Shown here one piece after another: positions 8,240 through 17,157 of a stretch of DNA of 39,466 nucleotides. Position 1 is the first letter of the stretch. Each line of letters opens with the position of its first letter. The notes under the pieces were generated by a model, which saw only the letters and a list, made by a program, of their open reading frames with translations, did no database searches and was not told the origin of the DNA. The stretch lies in contig CAKSPH010000025.1 in the NCBI GenBank assembly GCA_934481355.1, forward strand, positions 1 to 39,466, given 5' to 3'. The stretch is from an uncultured Oscillospiraceae bacterium. Its GTDB lineage: Bacteria; Bacillota; Clostridia; Oscillospirales; Ruminococcaceae. A program made the translations under genes and the position numbers.

Positions 8240-8784
8240 TGTTCGGATTTTTCAGGAAAAAGACTGCTGCTCCCTTCACCGGGGAGCAGTGTTCAGTCGA
8301 TATTTCAGAAAACGGGCTGATGATCAACGGCATGAAGCTGGATATTCCCATGCACATGGACGCCGCTGAAAAAATACTGGGAACTCCGAGGTCGCAGACT
8401 TTCAGGACCAGCAGCGAGAACCGCGAATTCCTTGAGCAGACTCATGGCAAAGGAATGGTGACCAAGCGCGTCAACTACACATGGGACGAGCTTGGAATCT
8501 ACTGCTACACCGTGAACGGCAAGGTCGTACACTGCTTTGGTTTTATGTTCCGCAACGACCCGGAACTGAACCTTAAGCACTCCCCTGCCAAGATGTTCAG
8601 CGGAACTCTTACAATAAACGGCGAGCCGTGGGACAAGGCGATACTGCGCGGCGATGACTGCAAAGTAATACGCGTGCTCCCCGTCGGGTACTACTCGGTC
8701 ACTGCCGAATATGCAGACCCATTCGCAGGCGGGAATCCATACGACGGCGGGTACAACTGCATTGAGTTCCAGCTTGAAGAATAA
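8239..8784 (+). CDS. Conserved-looking protein of unknown function in the pur operon
   Basis: 181 aa, family not recognised. The start overlaps the purM stop (TAATG), so it is translated with purM. The N-terminus MFGFFRKK is basic but has no membrane helix. The body is rich in beta-prone segments and aromatic residues (YTWDELGIYCY, VLPVGYYSV, GYNCIEF), and two similar stretches (VDISENGLMINGMKLDIPM near residue 20 and GTLTINGEPW near 120) could be two small beta domains. No catalytic motif is visible. The position between purM and purN may reflect a purine link or simple hitch-hiking in the operon. Confidence 0.65.
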   Translation: MFGFFRKKTAAPFTGEQCSVDISENGLMINGMKLDIPMHMDAAEKILGTPRSQTFRTSSENREFLEQTHGKGMVTKRVNYTWDELGIYCYTVNGKVVHCFGFMFRNDPELNLKHSPAKMFSGTLTINGEPWDKAILRGDDCKVIRVLPVGYYSVTAEYADPFAGGNPYDGGYNCIEFQLEE

Positions 8785-8805
8785 CGCTCATTTGGAGGTA
8801 ATTTC

Positions 8806-9429
8806 ATGAAAAATATCGTGGTGCTCGTATCGGGCGGCGGAACGAATCTTCAGGCGCTCATCGACGCTGAGAAGCGCGGCGGGATAAAGGGCGGAAAAAT
8901 AACCTGCGTTATCGCGAGCAAGGCGGACGCATACGCACTGGAGCGCGCAAAGAACAACGGCATAAAGACCCGCGTGCTGGTCCGTAAGGACTTCGCGGAC
9001 GTTAAGAGTTACAGCAAGGCAATGCGTGACGCACTTGTTGAGGAAAAGGCGGATCTGGTGGTTTACGCCGGATTCATGACGATACTTGACGAGCAGGTGT
9101 GCGACGCATTTCCGAACAAGATGATAAATATTCACCCGGCGCTTATCCCCTCTTTCTGCGGAAAGGGATTCTACGGGCTCCACGTTCATGAGGCTGCTCT
9201 CGCAAAGGGAGTAAAGGTCTCCGGCGCTACGGTTCACTTTGTTACCGCCGACTGCGACGCGGGTCCGATAATCCTCCAGAAAGCGGTGGAGGTAAAGACC
9301 GGCGACACTCCGGAAACGCTCCAGAAGCGCATTATGGAAGAAGCCGAGTGGAAGCTCCTGCCGCTGGCGGCTTCCCTTTTCTGCGAGGACAGGATAGTCG
9401 TTAAGAACGGCGTTACCGAGATATTATGA
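8806..9429 (+). CDS. purN: Phosphoribosylglycinamide formyltransferase
   Basis: 207 aa, normal for PurN. VLVSGGGTNLQALID is the N-terminal phosphate-binding signature. NIHPAL and DAGPII provide the catalytic asparagine, histidine and aspartate of the 10-formyl-THF enzymes. It formylates GAR to FGAR. GGAGG precedes ATG 8806. The stop overlaps the next start as ATGA, so the following unknown gene is coupled to it. A formate-dependent PurT is not seen here. Confidence 0.95.
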   Translation: MKNIVVLVSGGGTNLQALIDAEKRGGIKGGKITCVIASKADAYALERAKNNGIKTRVLVRKDFADVKSYSKAMRDALVEEKADLVVYAGFMTILDEQVCDAFPNKMINIHPALIPSFCGKGFYGLHVHEAALAKGVKVSGATVHFVTADCDAGPIILQKAVEVKTGDTPETLQKRIMEEAEWKLLPLAASLFCEDRIVVKNGVTEIL

Positions 9430-9929
9430 GCAGGATAAGAATATTCGGCGCGAGCGCGGATTTCTTCAATACGACAGAGGGCGTAATCTTCACCGACACG
9501 GAAAACGAAATAAGGCTGTTGGGCAAAAAGGTCGGCGAAAACTATCTCAGGAAGTGTGCGGAATATTTCTGCCAGCTCCCCGCCGAATTAAGGGAAACGC
9601 TATGTGAAGCCACCGCCGAATACCTGACGGACACTATTGAAGAGCACGCCGACGAGTACGACATCGACTATCTCCCGGAAATTACCGCCGGGAACGTGCT
9701 CACTTTCCTGAGACCGGTCGAGCTCCGCACGGAGGCTCACGATATCCTGTCGGAGGAGGATATGCCCCCGGCGTTCAGCGTAAAGCTGGAGTTCACGCCG
9801 GTTCCGGTGGAGCTGGCTGAATGGGTCGTGCGCGGCGAGGACGCAATGTACGTCGGCGAATACCGCGGACTTTCTCCGTGGAACGACAACCTCTCCGGCA
9901 AACGCTGGAACTACATCAGGGAGGCGTGA
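9426..9929 (+). CDS. Unknown acidic protein coupled to purN
   Basis: 167 aa, family not recognised. ATG 9426 overlaps the purN stop (ATGA), giving strict translational coupling. The protein is acidic, with EEHADEYDIDYLPE near residue 75. It has aromatic-rich ends (FFNTTEGVIF; GEYRGLSPWNDN) and no signal peptide or membrane segment. The layout resembles small DUF proteins that bind partners rather than enzymes, but no motif supports any activity. The following methyltransferase starts 1 nt after its stop. Confidence 0.65.
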   Translation: MSRIRIFGASADFFNTTEGVIFTDTENEIRLLGKKVGENYLRKCAEYFCQLPAELRETLCEATAEYLTDTIEEHADEYDIDYLPEITAGNVLTFLRPVELRTEAHDILSEEDMPPAFSVKLEFTPVPVELAEWVVRGEDAMYVGEYRGLSPWNDNLSGKRWNYIREA

Positions 9930-9930
9930 A

Positions 9931-10677
9931 ATGAACGAAGGAAGATTCACCGGAAAGGCGCAGCTGTATGCGAAATTTCGCCCCTCCTACCCTACCGCGC
10001 TGGTGGACTGGCTCTTTAAAATGACGAACGCGGAAAATGTCGCGGACATAGGCGCGGGCACCGGGAAGTTCACTGAAAAGCTCCTTGCAAAGCCGTGGAG
10101 CGTCACCGCAGTCGAGCCTAACACGGATATGTGCCGCGAGCTGCTGAAATGCGTTGGCGGCAGGGCGGAAATCGTAATGGCTTCCGCAGAAAGCACCGGA
10201 CTTCAGGAACACAGATTCGGGCTGATAACCGCGGCGCAGTCATTCCACTGGTTTGACGAGAACAAATTCCGCGAGGAATGCAGGCGGCTGCTCACCCCGG
10301 ACGGTCGTCTGGCGATAGTATTCAACAGCAGGCTCAGCGGCGCGATAAGCGTGGAGCGCGACGAGATATTCCGGAAATACTGTCCGGATTTCGTGGACCG
10401 CCGCAGCCATATGGGCGTACGCTCGGAAGAAGAGGGCGATAAGTTCCTGCGGAACGAGTATTTCTCCTCGGTCGATGTGTTCCAGATGGAAAATCCGGTA
10501 ATTTTCAGTCGGGAGCAATTCATCGGAAACTCGCTTTCACTGTCCTATTCACCCAAGGAAAGCGACCCGAACTTAAAGGCGTTCATCACTGAGATAAGGG
10601 ACCTGTTCGACAAATACCACAGGTACGGCAAGGTCGCCATAAGCTATAAAACCACCTGCTATGCAGGGAAATTCTGA
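9931..10677 (+). CDS. Class I SAM-dependent methyltransferase
   Basis: 248 aa. VADIGAGTGKFTEKL (around residue 40) is motif I binding S-adenosylmethionine; VTAVEPN supplies the acidic residue at the end of strand beta-2. AQSFHWFD then LLTPDGRLAIVFNS are the later motifs of the UbiE/Methyltransf_11 type. The start YAKFRPSYP is typical of this small-molecule methyltransferase group. The substrate is unknown. GGGAGG precedes ATG 9931, and the gene is tightly packed between a coupled unknown gene and purO. Nothing in known purine synthesis requires it. Confidence 0.82.
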   Translation: MNEGRFTGKAQLYAKFRPSYPTALVDWLFKMTNAENVADIGAGTGKFTEKLLAKPWSVTAVEPNTDMCRELLKCVGGRAEIVMASAESTGLQEHRFGLITAAQSFHWFDENKFREECRRLLTPDGRLAIVFNSRLSGAISVERDEIFRKYCPDFVDRRSHMGVRSEEEGDKFLRNEYFSSVDVFQMENPVIFSREQFIGNSLSLSYSPKESDPNLKAFITEIRDLFDKYHRYGKVAISYKTTCYAGKF

Positions 10678-10690
10678 AAGGATATAAGTT

Positions 10691-11425
10691 ATGAACTACA
10701 CTGAACTTGACAAGGAACTGAATTCCCTTGCATATCACGGCAGAGGAATAATCATCGGCAAGTCCCCTGACGGAAAGAAGGCTGTCACAGCCTACTTCAT
10801 AATGGGCAGAAGCGAGAACAGCCGCAACCGCGTTTTCGTTGAGGACGGCGAGGGGATCCGCACCCAGGCTTTCGACCCTTCCAAAATGGTTGACCCGCAC
10901 CTCATCATTTACGCTCCGGTTCGTGTTCTCGGCAACAAGACCATCGTTACCAACGGCGACCAGACCGACACCATCTACGAGCTGATGGACAAGCAGATGA
11001 CCTTTGAACAGTCCCTGCGCACACGCGAATTTGAGGACGACAAGCCGAACTACACGCCGAGAATTTCCGGCATAATCCACCTTGAAAACGGTGCAATGAA
11101 CTACGCTATGTCCATTCTGAAATCCGCTGACGGGGACGGAAGCTCCTGCCGCAGATACACCTATGCTTACAGCAATCCGATGTCCGGCAAGGGCAGCTTT
11201 ATCCACACCTACGCAGGCGATGAGATCGAGCAGGACGGCGTACGCAGACTCCCCAGCTTTGAGGGCGAGCCGAAGAACGTCATTATCCCCGAAATGGATA
11301 TAGACAAGCTCACAGACTATCTGTGGACTAATCTCAACAAGGACAACAAGGTTTCACTGTTCGTTCGCTATATCGACCTTGAGACCGGAAAATACGAAAG
11401 CAGAATCGTTAATAAGAACGTATAA
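10691..11425 (+). CDS. purO: IMP cyclohydrolase, PurO type
   Basis: 244 aa. It begins with YHGRGIIIGKSPDGKKAVTA and contains YFIMGRSENSRNRVF, features of the archaeal-type PurO fold that is unrelated to the N-terminal half of PurH. It closes FAICAR to IMP, the last step of the pathway. GAAAGGA precedes the ATG. It lies 12 nt upstream of a PurH reduced to its formyltransferase part, so the two separate genes replace the fused bifunctional PurH of most bacteria. Confidence 0.85.
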   Translation: MNYTELDKELNSLAYHGRGIIIGKSPDGKKAVTAYFIMGRSENSRNRVFVEDGEGIRTQAFDPSKMVDPHLIIYAPVRVLGNKTIVTNGDQTDTIYELMDKQMTFEQSLRTREFEDDKPNYTPRISGIIHLENGAMNYAMSILKSADGDGSSCRRYTYAYSNPMSGKGSFIHTYAGDEIEQDGVRRLPSFEGEPKNVIIPEMDIDKLTDYLWTNLNKDNKVSLFVRYIDLETGKYESRIVNKNV

Positions 11426-11437
11426 AAAGGAGATACT

Positions 11438-12616
11438 ATGAAGGAATTCGAATTAAAGTACGGCTGCAACCCCAACCAGAAGCCCGCAAGGATCTATATG
11501 GAAAACGGCGCTGAGCTTCCTATTGAGGTGCTCAACGGACGTCCCGGCTACATCAACTTCCTCGACGCATTCAACGGATGGCAGCTTGTAAAGGAGCTAA
11601 AGGCTGCGACAGGCTACCCCGCTGCGACAAGCTTCAAGCACGTTTCCCCTGCCGGCGCCGCTATCGGTCTTCCTCTGACCGATACGCTCGCAAAGATCTA
11701 CTGGGTTGACGACCTCGGCGAGCTCTCTCCCCTCGCCTGCGCTTACGCAAGGGCAAGAGGCGCTGACAGAATGAGCAGCTACGGCGATTTCATCGCGCTG
11801 TCCGACGTCTGCGACGTTTCCACCGCCAGGATAATCCAGAGAGAGGTTTCCGACGGAGTTATCGCTCCCGGCTATGAGCCTGAGGCTCTTGAAATACTCA
11901 AGAGCAAGAAAAAGGGCGGCTACAATATAATCAAAATCGACCCTGACTACGTTCCCGAGAAGATAGAGCGCAAGCAGGTTTACGGAATCACCTTTGAACA
12001 GGGCAGAAACGAACTTGTTATCAACGACGAGCTGTTCGCAAATATCCCCACGGAAGCAAAGGATCTTCCGGAGAGCGCAAAACACGATCTCGCCATCGCG
12101 CTCATCACGCTGAAGTACACGCAGTCCAACTCCGTTGCATACGCCTGCGGAGGTCAGGCTATCGGTATCGGCGCAGGTCAGCAGTCCAGAATACACTGCA
12201 CACGCCTTGCAGGAACAAAGGCGGACAACTGGTATCTCCGCCAGTCTCCTCAGGTTATGGGGCTCCAGTTCGTTGATAATATCCGCCGCGCGGACCGCGA
12301 CAACACAATCGACCTGTACATCGGCGACGACTATATGGATGTTCTCGCCGAGGGCGAATGGCAGAAGTTCTTCAAGGTTAAGCCCGCCGTATTCACCCGC
12401 GAGGAGAAGCGCGCATGGCTCGACACAATGAAGGGCGTATCCCTTGGCTCAGACGCGTTCTTCCCGTTCGGCGACAACATCGAGAGAGCGCACAGGAGCG
12501 GCGTTCAGTACATCGCACAGCCCGGCGGCTCTATCCGCGACGACAACGTTATCGAGGTATGCAACAAGTATGGCATAACAATGGCGTTCACCGGAATCCG
12601 TCTGTTCCATCACTGA
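11438..12616 (+). CDS. purH: AICAR formyltransferase (PurH lacking the IMP cyclohydrolase domain)
   Basis: 392 aa against about 510 for bifunctional PurH. The N-terminal methylglyoxal-synthase-like cyclohydrolase domain is absent and the protein begins at the transformylase part ([12 protein letters not shown]). [13 protein letters not shown] contains the catalytic lysine-histidine pair of the AICAR transformylase, and [14 protein letters not shown] and [10 protein letters not shown] are later signatures. It formylates AICAR with 10-formyl-THF; the companion PurO upstream finishes IMP. AAAAAGGAGA gives a strong ribosome binding site. Confidence 0.92.
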   Translation: MKEFELKYGCNPNQKPARIYMENGAELPIEVLNGRPGYINFLDAFNGWQLVKELKAATGYPAATSFKHVSPAGAAIGLPLTDTLAKIYWVDDLGELSPLACAYARARGADRMSSYGDFIALSDVCDVSTARIIQREVSDGVIAPGYEPEALEILKSKKKGGYNIIKIDPDYVPEKIERKQVYGITFEQGRNELVINDELFANIPTEAKDLPESAKHDLAIALITLKYTQSNSVAYACGGQAIGIGAGQQSRIHCTRLAGTKADNWYLRQSPQVMGLQFVDNIRRADRDNTIDLYIGDDYMDVLAEGEWQKFFKVKPAVFTREEKRAWLDTMKGVSLGSDAFFPFGDNIERAHRSGVQYIAQPGGSIRDDNVIEVCNKYGITMAFTGIRLFHH

Positions 12617-12632
12617 TTTTTTGGAGGTAATC

Positions 12633-14174
12633 ATGTCCCACGAGTTAGTTCTTGTCCTCGACTTCGGCGGTCAGTATAATCAGCTTATCGCCCGCCGCGT
12701 CAGAGAGCATAAAATTTACTGCGAGGTTAAGTCCTACAAGACCCCCATTGAAGAAATACGCGCCATGAACCCCAAGGGAATTATCTTCACAGGCGGTCCG
12801 AACAGCGTGTACCTTGAAAACTCCCCCAGAATGTCCAAAGAGATATTTGAGCTGGGAGTACCGGTGCTCGGAATCTGCTATGGTGTGCAGTTCATGGCAT
12901 ACAGCCTCGGCGGCGAGATTGGCACAGCTGTTGACAGCTCCCTGTCTGAATTCGGCAGGACTGAAACAGAGGTCGATACCAATTCCCTGCTGTTCAAGGG
13001 AATCGAGAGCACTACCGTTACATGGATGAGCCACAACGACTACATCAAGAAGCTCCCTGACGGTTTTGAGGTTTGCGGTCACACGGCAAAATGCCCCTAC
13101 GCAGCTATCCAGAACGTTGAGAAGAAGTTCTATGGCGTACAGTTCCACCCGGAGGTAAATCACACTGAGCGCGGCTTCGATATGCTGGGAAACTTCCTGT
13201 ACAACGTCTGCGGCTGCCGCGGCGACTGGACCATGGAAAGCTATGCTGAGACTGCAATCAGGTCAATTCGCGGGAAGGTCGGCGACGGCAAGGCTCTGCT
13301 GGCTCTCTCCGGCGGCGTTGACAGCTCCGTTGCCTGCAAGCTGCTTGCAAAGGCTATCGGAAGCCAGCTCACCTGCATTTTCGTTGACCACGGTCTTATG
13401 AGAAAGAACGAGGGCGACGAGGTCGAGGCTGCATTCGCTGACAGCGGCGTTAATTTCGTACGCGTGAACGCCGGCGAAAGATTCCTCGGCAAGCTTGCCG
13501 GAGTTACCGAGCCGGAGGCAAAACGCAAGATAATCGGCGAGGAATTTATCCGCGTATTCGAAGAAGAAGCAAAGAAAATAGGCAAGGTGGACTACCTTGT
13601 TCAGGGCACCATCTACCCCGATGTCATTGAATCCGGACTTGGCGACGCAGCCGTTATCAAGAGCCACCACAATGTCGGCGGTCTGCCTGACTACGTTGAT
13701 TTCAAGGAGATAATCGAGCCTCTCCGCCTGCTGTTTAAGGACGAGGTACGCGCCCTCGGAACTACGCTCGGTCTGGACGAAAAGCTGGTATGGCGTCAGC
13801 CGTTCCCGGGTCCGGGTCTTGCTATAAGAATTATCGGAGACATTACTCCTGAAAAGGTTGCCACACTCCAGGATGCAGACGCTATCTTCCGCGAGGAGAT
13901 TGCTAATGCCGGTCTTGACAGGAGCATCAACCAGTATTTCGCAGTGCTCACAAATATGCGCTCCGTTGGCGTTATGGGCGACGGCAGAACATACGACTAT
14001 ACGCTCGCACTCCGCGGAGTTTCTACCAGCGATTTCATGACGGCAGATTTCTCACGCATTCCTTATGATGTGCTGGAGAAGGTTTCAGTGCGTATCGTAA
14101 ACGAGGTCAAGAATATTAACCGTATTGTTTATGATATTACTTCCAAGCCGCCGGCTACTATTGAGTGGGAATAA
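12633..14174 (+). CDS. guaA: GMP synthase (glutamine-hydrolysing)
   Basis: 513 aa from ATG 12633, which follows TTGGAGGTAATC. The class I glutamine amidotransferase domain has GICYGVQ (catalytic C82) and FHPEVNHT; the ATP pyrophosphatase domain has [11 protein letters not shown]; the C-terminal dimerisation domain ends in PPATIEWE, the canonical end. It aminates XMP to GMP. It is the last gene of the pur operon, so expression of GMP supply is tied to IMP synthesis here. A strong hairpin about 150 nt downstream is the likely terminator. Confidence 0.96.
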   Translation: MSHELVLVLDFGGQYNQLIARRVREHKIYCEVKSYKTPIEEIRAMNPKGIIFTGGPNSVYLENSPRMSKEIFELGVPVLGICYGVQFMAYSLGGEIGTAVDSSLSEFGRTETEVDTNSLLFKGIESTTVTWMSHNDYIKKLPDGFEVCGHTAKCPYAAIQNVEKKFYGVQFHPEVNHTERGFDMLGNFLYNVCGCRGDWTMESYAETAIRSIRGKVGDGKALLALSGGVDSSVACKLLAKAIGSQLTCIFVDHGLMRKNEGDEVEAAFADSGVNFVRVNAGERFLGKLAGVTEPEAKRKIIGEEFIRVFEEEAKKIGKVDYLVQGTIYPDVIESGLGDAAVIKSHHNVGGLPDYVDFKEIIEPLRLLFKDEVRALGTTLGLDEKLVWRQPFPGPGLAIRIIGDITPEKVATLQDADAIFREEIANAGLDRSINQYFAVLTNMRSVGVMGDGRTYDYTLALRGVSTSDFMTADFSRIPYDVLEKVSVRIVNEVKNINRIVYDITSKPPATIEWE

Positions 14175-14200
14175 TCGCCACTTCCGAAAATTTCGCATAA

Positions 14201-14314
14201 CAATGCTGGTTGGAGAATATCAAACGGCTTCGCGATACCGATTTTGATACCGAAAATCCAAAATATGAAGTAGTTGCAGGTGGCTTATGTGTTGTAGCCA
14301 TTTGTACCCAATAA
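14201..14314 (+). pseudogene. Possible short coding relic
   Basis: The gap between guaA and the terminator holds no gene. One frame is open for 37 codons, closed at both ends by TAA, without a start codon or ribosome binding site. It could be the decayed end of some gene, but the product is not recognised and chance is possible. Confidence 0.2.
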
Positions 14315-14321
14315 CAAAATG

Positions 14322-14360
14322 ATCCCCGAAAACCTTTATTAAGATTTTCGGGGATTATTA
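14322..14360. terminator. Bidirectional terminator between guaA and the sirtuin gene
   Basis: Perfect 11-bp stem (14322-14332 with 14345-14355, 12-nt loop). T-rich sequence follows on both strands (TTATTACTT on plus, CATTTTGTTATT on minus). It would end both the pur operon and the converging SirTM operon. Confidence 0.75.
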
Positions 14361-14376
14361 CTTGTGATTATATTTC

Positions 14377-15243
14377 TCACATATTTGTCAACAAATCCGA
14401 AATATCAGCGTCAATGCAGACAGACCTTTCTTCGATTTCCTTCGGCGCATAGGATTCACCGAAATTTAGGCAGGCATAAAATGCGTTCGGGTTCTGGAAA
14501 GTCATTCTCCAGAACGGGAATTTGATGATTCCCGGGGTGTTCATTCCAACGCCGAGTTCAAGGAATAATATGTGTTGTCCATCGTGAGAGCGCAGGTATT
14601 TTTCGTATCTCTGCGCCGCTTTGTGCCAGCCGCTGTCCTCAACGAATTTGTCGTCCGCGCGCAGATTCATCGTCAGCGGCTTTCCGCAGCGCGGACATCT
14701 CGGGATAAGCTCGGTCGGTATTCTCATGTTTCCCTGTGAATCCATCATCGCAATTACGCTGTCCTCGTTGTCCCAGGTTTCCTTGCAGCAGGGTCTGGAG
14801 CACTGAAACAGACCATAATCTCCCTGCGTGTAAAACAGCCGCTCCTTGTCGAATCCTGCTTTCTGAAACTGGTGGTCAACATTCGTGGTCAGCACGAAAT
14901 GATCCTTGTCACGGACAAGCTGAAACAGCCGTTTGTATGTACCGTTGTCAACATCCATATAGCGGTTGATGTAGATGTATCTGGACCAGTACGCCCAATA
15001 TTCCTCAGGAGTATCAAACGGGTAGAATCCGCCCTCGTACATATTCCGGAATCCGTATTTCGCGATGAAATCCGAGAAATATTTCTCGAACCGCTCCCCG
15101 CTGTAAATGAATCCAGCCGCCGTGGAAAGCCCCGCTCCAGCGCCGATTATTATTGAATCTGCGGAGTTTATCTCACTTTTCAGCGTTTCAATTTTCGCTG
15201 AGTATTTTTCTGTATATGCCATAGTCCTCGTTTCCGAACACAT
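14377..15243 (-). CDS. SirTM-class sirtuin (predicted protein ADP-ribosyltransferase)
   Basis: 288 aa. GAGAGLSTAAGF (34-45) is the NAD-binding sirtuin motif. The central residues are those of class M sirtuins: TTNVDHQF (N121, D123) and YTQGD, in which Q140 stands where deacetylating sirtuins have the catalytic histidine. Two cysteine pairs (CSRPCC, CPRC) form the zinc ribbon. Class M enzymes ADP-ribosylate proteins rather than deacetylate them; known ones modify a GcvH-like lipoyl carrier and sit beside a macrodomain hydrolase. Here the macrodomain gene is directly upstream and overlaps by 56 nt, but no GcvH-like or LplA gene is present, so the target is unknown. The start at 15243 is favoured by AAGGTGA 6 nt upstream; a start at 15222 is possible. 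Confidence 0.85.
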   Translation of the reverse strand: MCSETRTMAYTEKYSAKIETLKSEINSADSIIIGAGAGLSTAAGFIYSGERFEKYFSDFIAKYGFRNMYEGGFYPFDTPEEYWAYWSRYIYINRYMDVDNGTYKRLFQLVRDKDHFVLTTNVDHQFQKAGFDKERLFYTQGDYGLFQCSRPCCKETWDNEDSVIAMMDSQGNMRIPTELIPRCPRCGKPLTMNLRADDKFVEDSGWHKAAQRYEKYLRSHDGQHILFLELGVGMNTPGIIKFPFWRMTFQNPNAFYACLNFGESYAPKEIEERSVCIDADISDLLTNM

Positions 15244-15949
15244 TAAAAATCACCTTTATTCTGTGAGATTTCATAAAATTCCGTACTGTACTGACTGCGA
15301 TTTCAGCCGCTTCTTGCTTCGGGAATCCGAACACTCCGGTTGAAGTACAGCAGAATGCAATGCTGTCGATTCCGTTCTGTACCGCAATTTCAAGGCAGGA
15401 CTGATAGCAGCTTTTCAGCAGCCTGCAATGTTCCAAAGTAAGCTTTCCCGCTACAATTGGACCCACCGTGTGTATAACATAGTCGCACGGCAGATTGTAC
15501 GCCGAGGTAATTTTCGCCTGTCCTGTGGGTTCCGGAAATCCCTGTTTTTCCATTATTCCGGCGCATTCCAGCCGCAGACGGATTCCCGCAAACGTGTGAA
15601 TGCAGTTGTCGATACAGTTGTGGCAGGGCTGATAGCAGCCGGTCATTCCGCTGTTTGCAGCGTTGATTATTGCTCCACATTTCAGCGTGGTAATGTCGCC
15701 GCGCCAGAGGTATATATTCTCCTCAGCCGGCGATAGATCCGCAATATCCGTGATACCCTTTTCGGCGGTTTTCTGGCGGAGGTATTCGTCCTCCGTGGCG
15801 AGGTATTCCGCTGAGATTTCATAAGCTGAACGGACGTTTACAAGGCTTCTGTAAAGCCGGAATTGCTCGTTTTCCGATGACGGTATTCTTATTTTTCTGT
15901 ATTCCGGATTTTCATTCAGCAGGTATTTTATCAGTTTCTCGGCGGACAT
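15188..15949 (-). CDS. Zinc-type macrodomain ADP-ribosylhydrolase
   Basis: 253 aa: an N-terminal helical extension of about 75 residues, then a macrodomain. LWRGDIT (81-87) and INAANSGMTGC (95-105) form the ADP-ribose pocket, and TSTGVFGFP is the second phosphate loop. A cluster C105/C109/H110/C112 follows the first loop, as in the zinc-binding macrodomains found next to SirTM, which remove ADP-ribose from the modified protein. The overlap with the sirtuin gene on the same strand means the two are made together: writer and eraser. It belongs to an operon with redox flavoproteins and a RiPP locus upstream (4-nt gap to the previous gene). Confidence 0.87.
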   Translation of the reverse strand: MSAEKLIKYLLNENPEYRKIRIPSSENEQFRLYRSLVNVRSAYEISAEYLATEDEYLRQKTAEKGITDIADLSPAEENIYLWRGDITTLKCGAIINAANSGMTGCYQPCHNCIDNCIHTFAGIRLRLECAGIMEKQGFPEPTGQAKITSAYNLPCDYVIHTVGPIVAGKLTLEHCRLLKSCYQSCLEIAVQNGIDSIAFCCTSTGVFGFPKQEAAEIAVSTVRNFMKSHRIKVIFNVFGNEDYGIYRKILSEN

Positions 15950-15953
15950 TGAA

Positions 15954-16571
15954 TCACAGCCTTTCTATCGCTCCTACCGGACAATTTTCAAAGCAGGCGC
16001 CGCAGTGCAGGCAGTTGTTCTGCCTTATATTATACGACGCTGGATCGCCCTTGTCTATGCAGTTCTGCGGACATACCGTCAAGCACTTGCCGCAGCCTAT
16101 GCAGTTGTCCGTAATGCGGTAGCCCTTACGTTCCTCGACTCCATTTCCGATAGTGTAGACCTCGCGGAAAATCGGATTTACGCCGAGATTGAAATACTCG
16201 ATGGCAGCGTCCTTTATCTCAAAGCAGATACCGATATTCCGTTTCTCACCGGGGTAGAGATTCGCAAGGTACGGCTGCTCGGCAAATATCGTGTCAATAC
16301 AGTGCTTCTGCCGTTCATCAGCGACCGGGAGCGCTTTTCCGGACAGCCGTATCATCTCCTTGAATTTCGTGTAGACAAGTATCTGCACGCGCCCGTCCGC
16401 GAGAAGCTCCCTTGCAACATTCTTACCCCTTGCGGTGAAGAAATACAGAGAATCCTCATCGTAATGCACTGCGCTTATGCAGCGTATCTGCGGAGCGCCG
16501 TGCTCGTCAACCGTGGCAACGTTCAGCACCCCCACAAGCTGCATTTTCTTTAAACAGGTCTTTGCGTCCAT
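15954..16571 (-). CDS. PNPOx-like flavin-binding protein fused to a 2[4Fe-4S] ferredoxin
   Basis: 205 aa. Residues 1-140 resemble the pyridoxamine-phosphate-oxidase split-barrel (VGVLNVATVDEHGAPQIR; LYFFTARGKNVARELL), a fold that binds FMN, F420 or haem. The C-terminal part has CIGCGKCLTVCPQ and CLHCGACFENCPV, two complete CxxCxxCxxxC motifs for two 4Fe-4S clusters. It should shuttle electrons between ferredoxin-type carriers and a flavin. It lies between a nitroreductase and the macrodomain gene, with gaps of a few nt on each side, so it is part of the same transcript. The substrate is unknown. Confidence 0.85.
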   Translation of the reverse strand: MDAKTCLKKMQLVGVLNVATVDEHGAPQIRCISAVHYDEDSLYFFTARGKNVARELLADGRVQILVYTKFKEMIRLSGKALPVADERQKHCIDTIFAEQPYLANLYPGEKRNIGICFEIKDAAIEYFNLGVNPIFREVYTIGNGVEERKGYRITDNCIGCGKCLTVCPQNCIDKGDPASYNIRQNNCLHCGACFENCPVGAIERL

Positions 16572-16581
16572 TATTAATACC

Positions 16582-17157
16582 TCACTCTATAATTCTGATT
16601 CTGTCGGGTCTGCGCGGCTTTGTGTGCGGCTGTTCGCCGTTGATATAGCCCAGTATCACGAAGCAGACCGCGCTGTAATTTTCGGGAACGTTCCACTCCC
16701 TGAGCAGCGTCTGTCCCTCGTCGCTGATGAAGGTTTCCTCTCCGCGGGAAATAATGCAGGAGGAAATGCCAAGCTCCGTTGCCTGTAGCAGCATATTTTC
16801 AGCCATGCAGAAAGCGTCTGCTACGCGGAATGCAAAGCCGTCCTGACCGAAGATCGCTACAACAGTCGGTGCGCCGTAAAAGCCGTTCTTTATCGTCGGG
16901 TCATCGATAGTACTGGGCTGTTCGCTTGAAACGTAGCCGCCGAGCAGACGGCTTCTTTCGAACCTGGCGAGGTTCATTCTGCCGATTTTGGCGGTGAGTT
17001 CCGCATTGTTAACTGCGACCATCATGCTGCGCTGACCGCCGCCAGCGTTCGGTGCGTAGTTTCCTGCTTCAAGAATAAGCTGTAAATCCTCGCGGCTTAT
17101 CTGCCTGTCGGTGTATTTCCTGATGGAGTGACGCGCTTTGATTATGTCCATTAGCAT
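16582..17157 (-). CDS. Nitroreductase-family FMN oxidoreductase
   Basis: 191 aa. IKARHSIRKYTDRQI is the N-terminal signature of the nitroreductase family; APNAGGGQRSMMVAV near residue 36 and AENMLLQATELGISSC in the second half match FMN-binding segments. Family members reduce nitro groups, quinones or flavins, and some oxidise RiPP peptides to azolines or enamides. The ATG overlaps the end of the radical SAM gene; a second ATG at 17151 is equally possible. The tight coupling suggests it may act on, or with, the radical SAM product. Confidence 0.85.
   Translation of the reverse strand: MLMDIIKARHSIRKYTDRQISREDLQLILEAGNYAPNAGGGQRSMMVAVNNAELTAKIGRMNLARFERSRLLGGYVSSEQPSTIDDPTIKNGFYGAPTVVAIFGQDGFAFRVADAFCMAENMLLQATELGISSCIISRGEETFISDEGQTLLREWNVPENYSAVCFVILGYINGEQPHTKPRRPDRIRIIE

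Noticed and set aside
14201..14314. A 37-codon frame after guaA as a real small gene
   Set aside because: It lacks a start codon and ribosome binding site and is closed by stops at both ends; listed only as a low-confidence relic.
14377..15243. Calling the sirtuin a CobB-type deacetylase
   Set aside because: The catalytic histidine is replaced by glutamine in YTQGD and the TTNVDHQF motif is that of SirTM ADP-ribosyltransferases.
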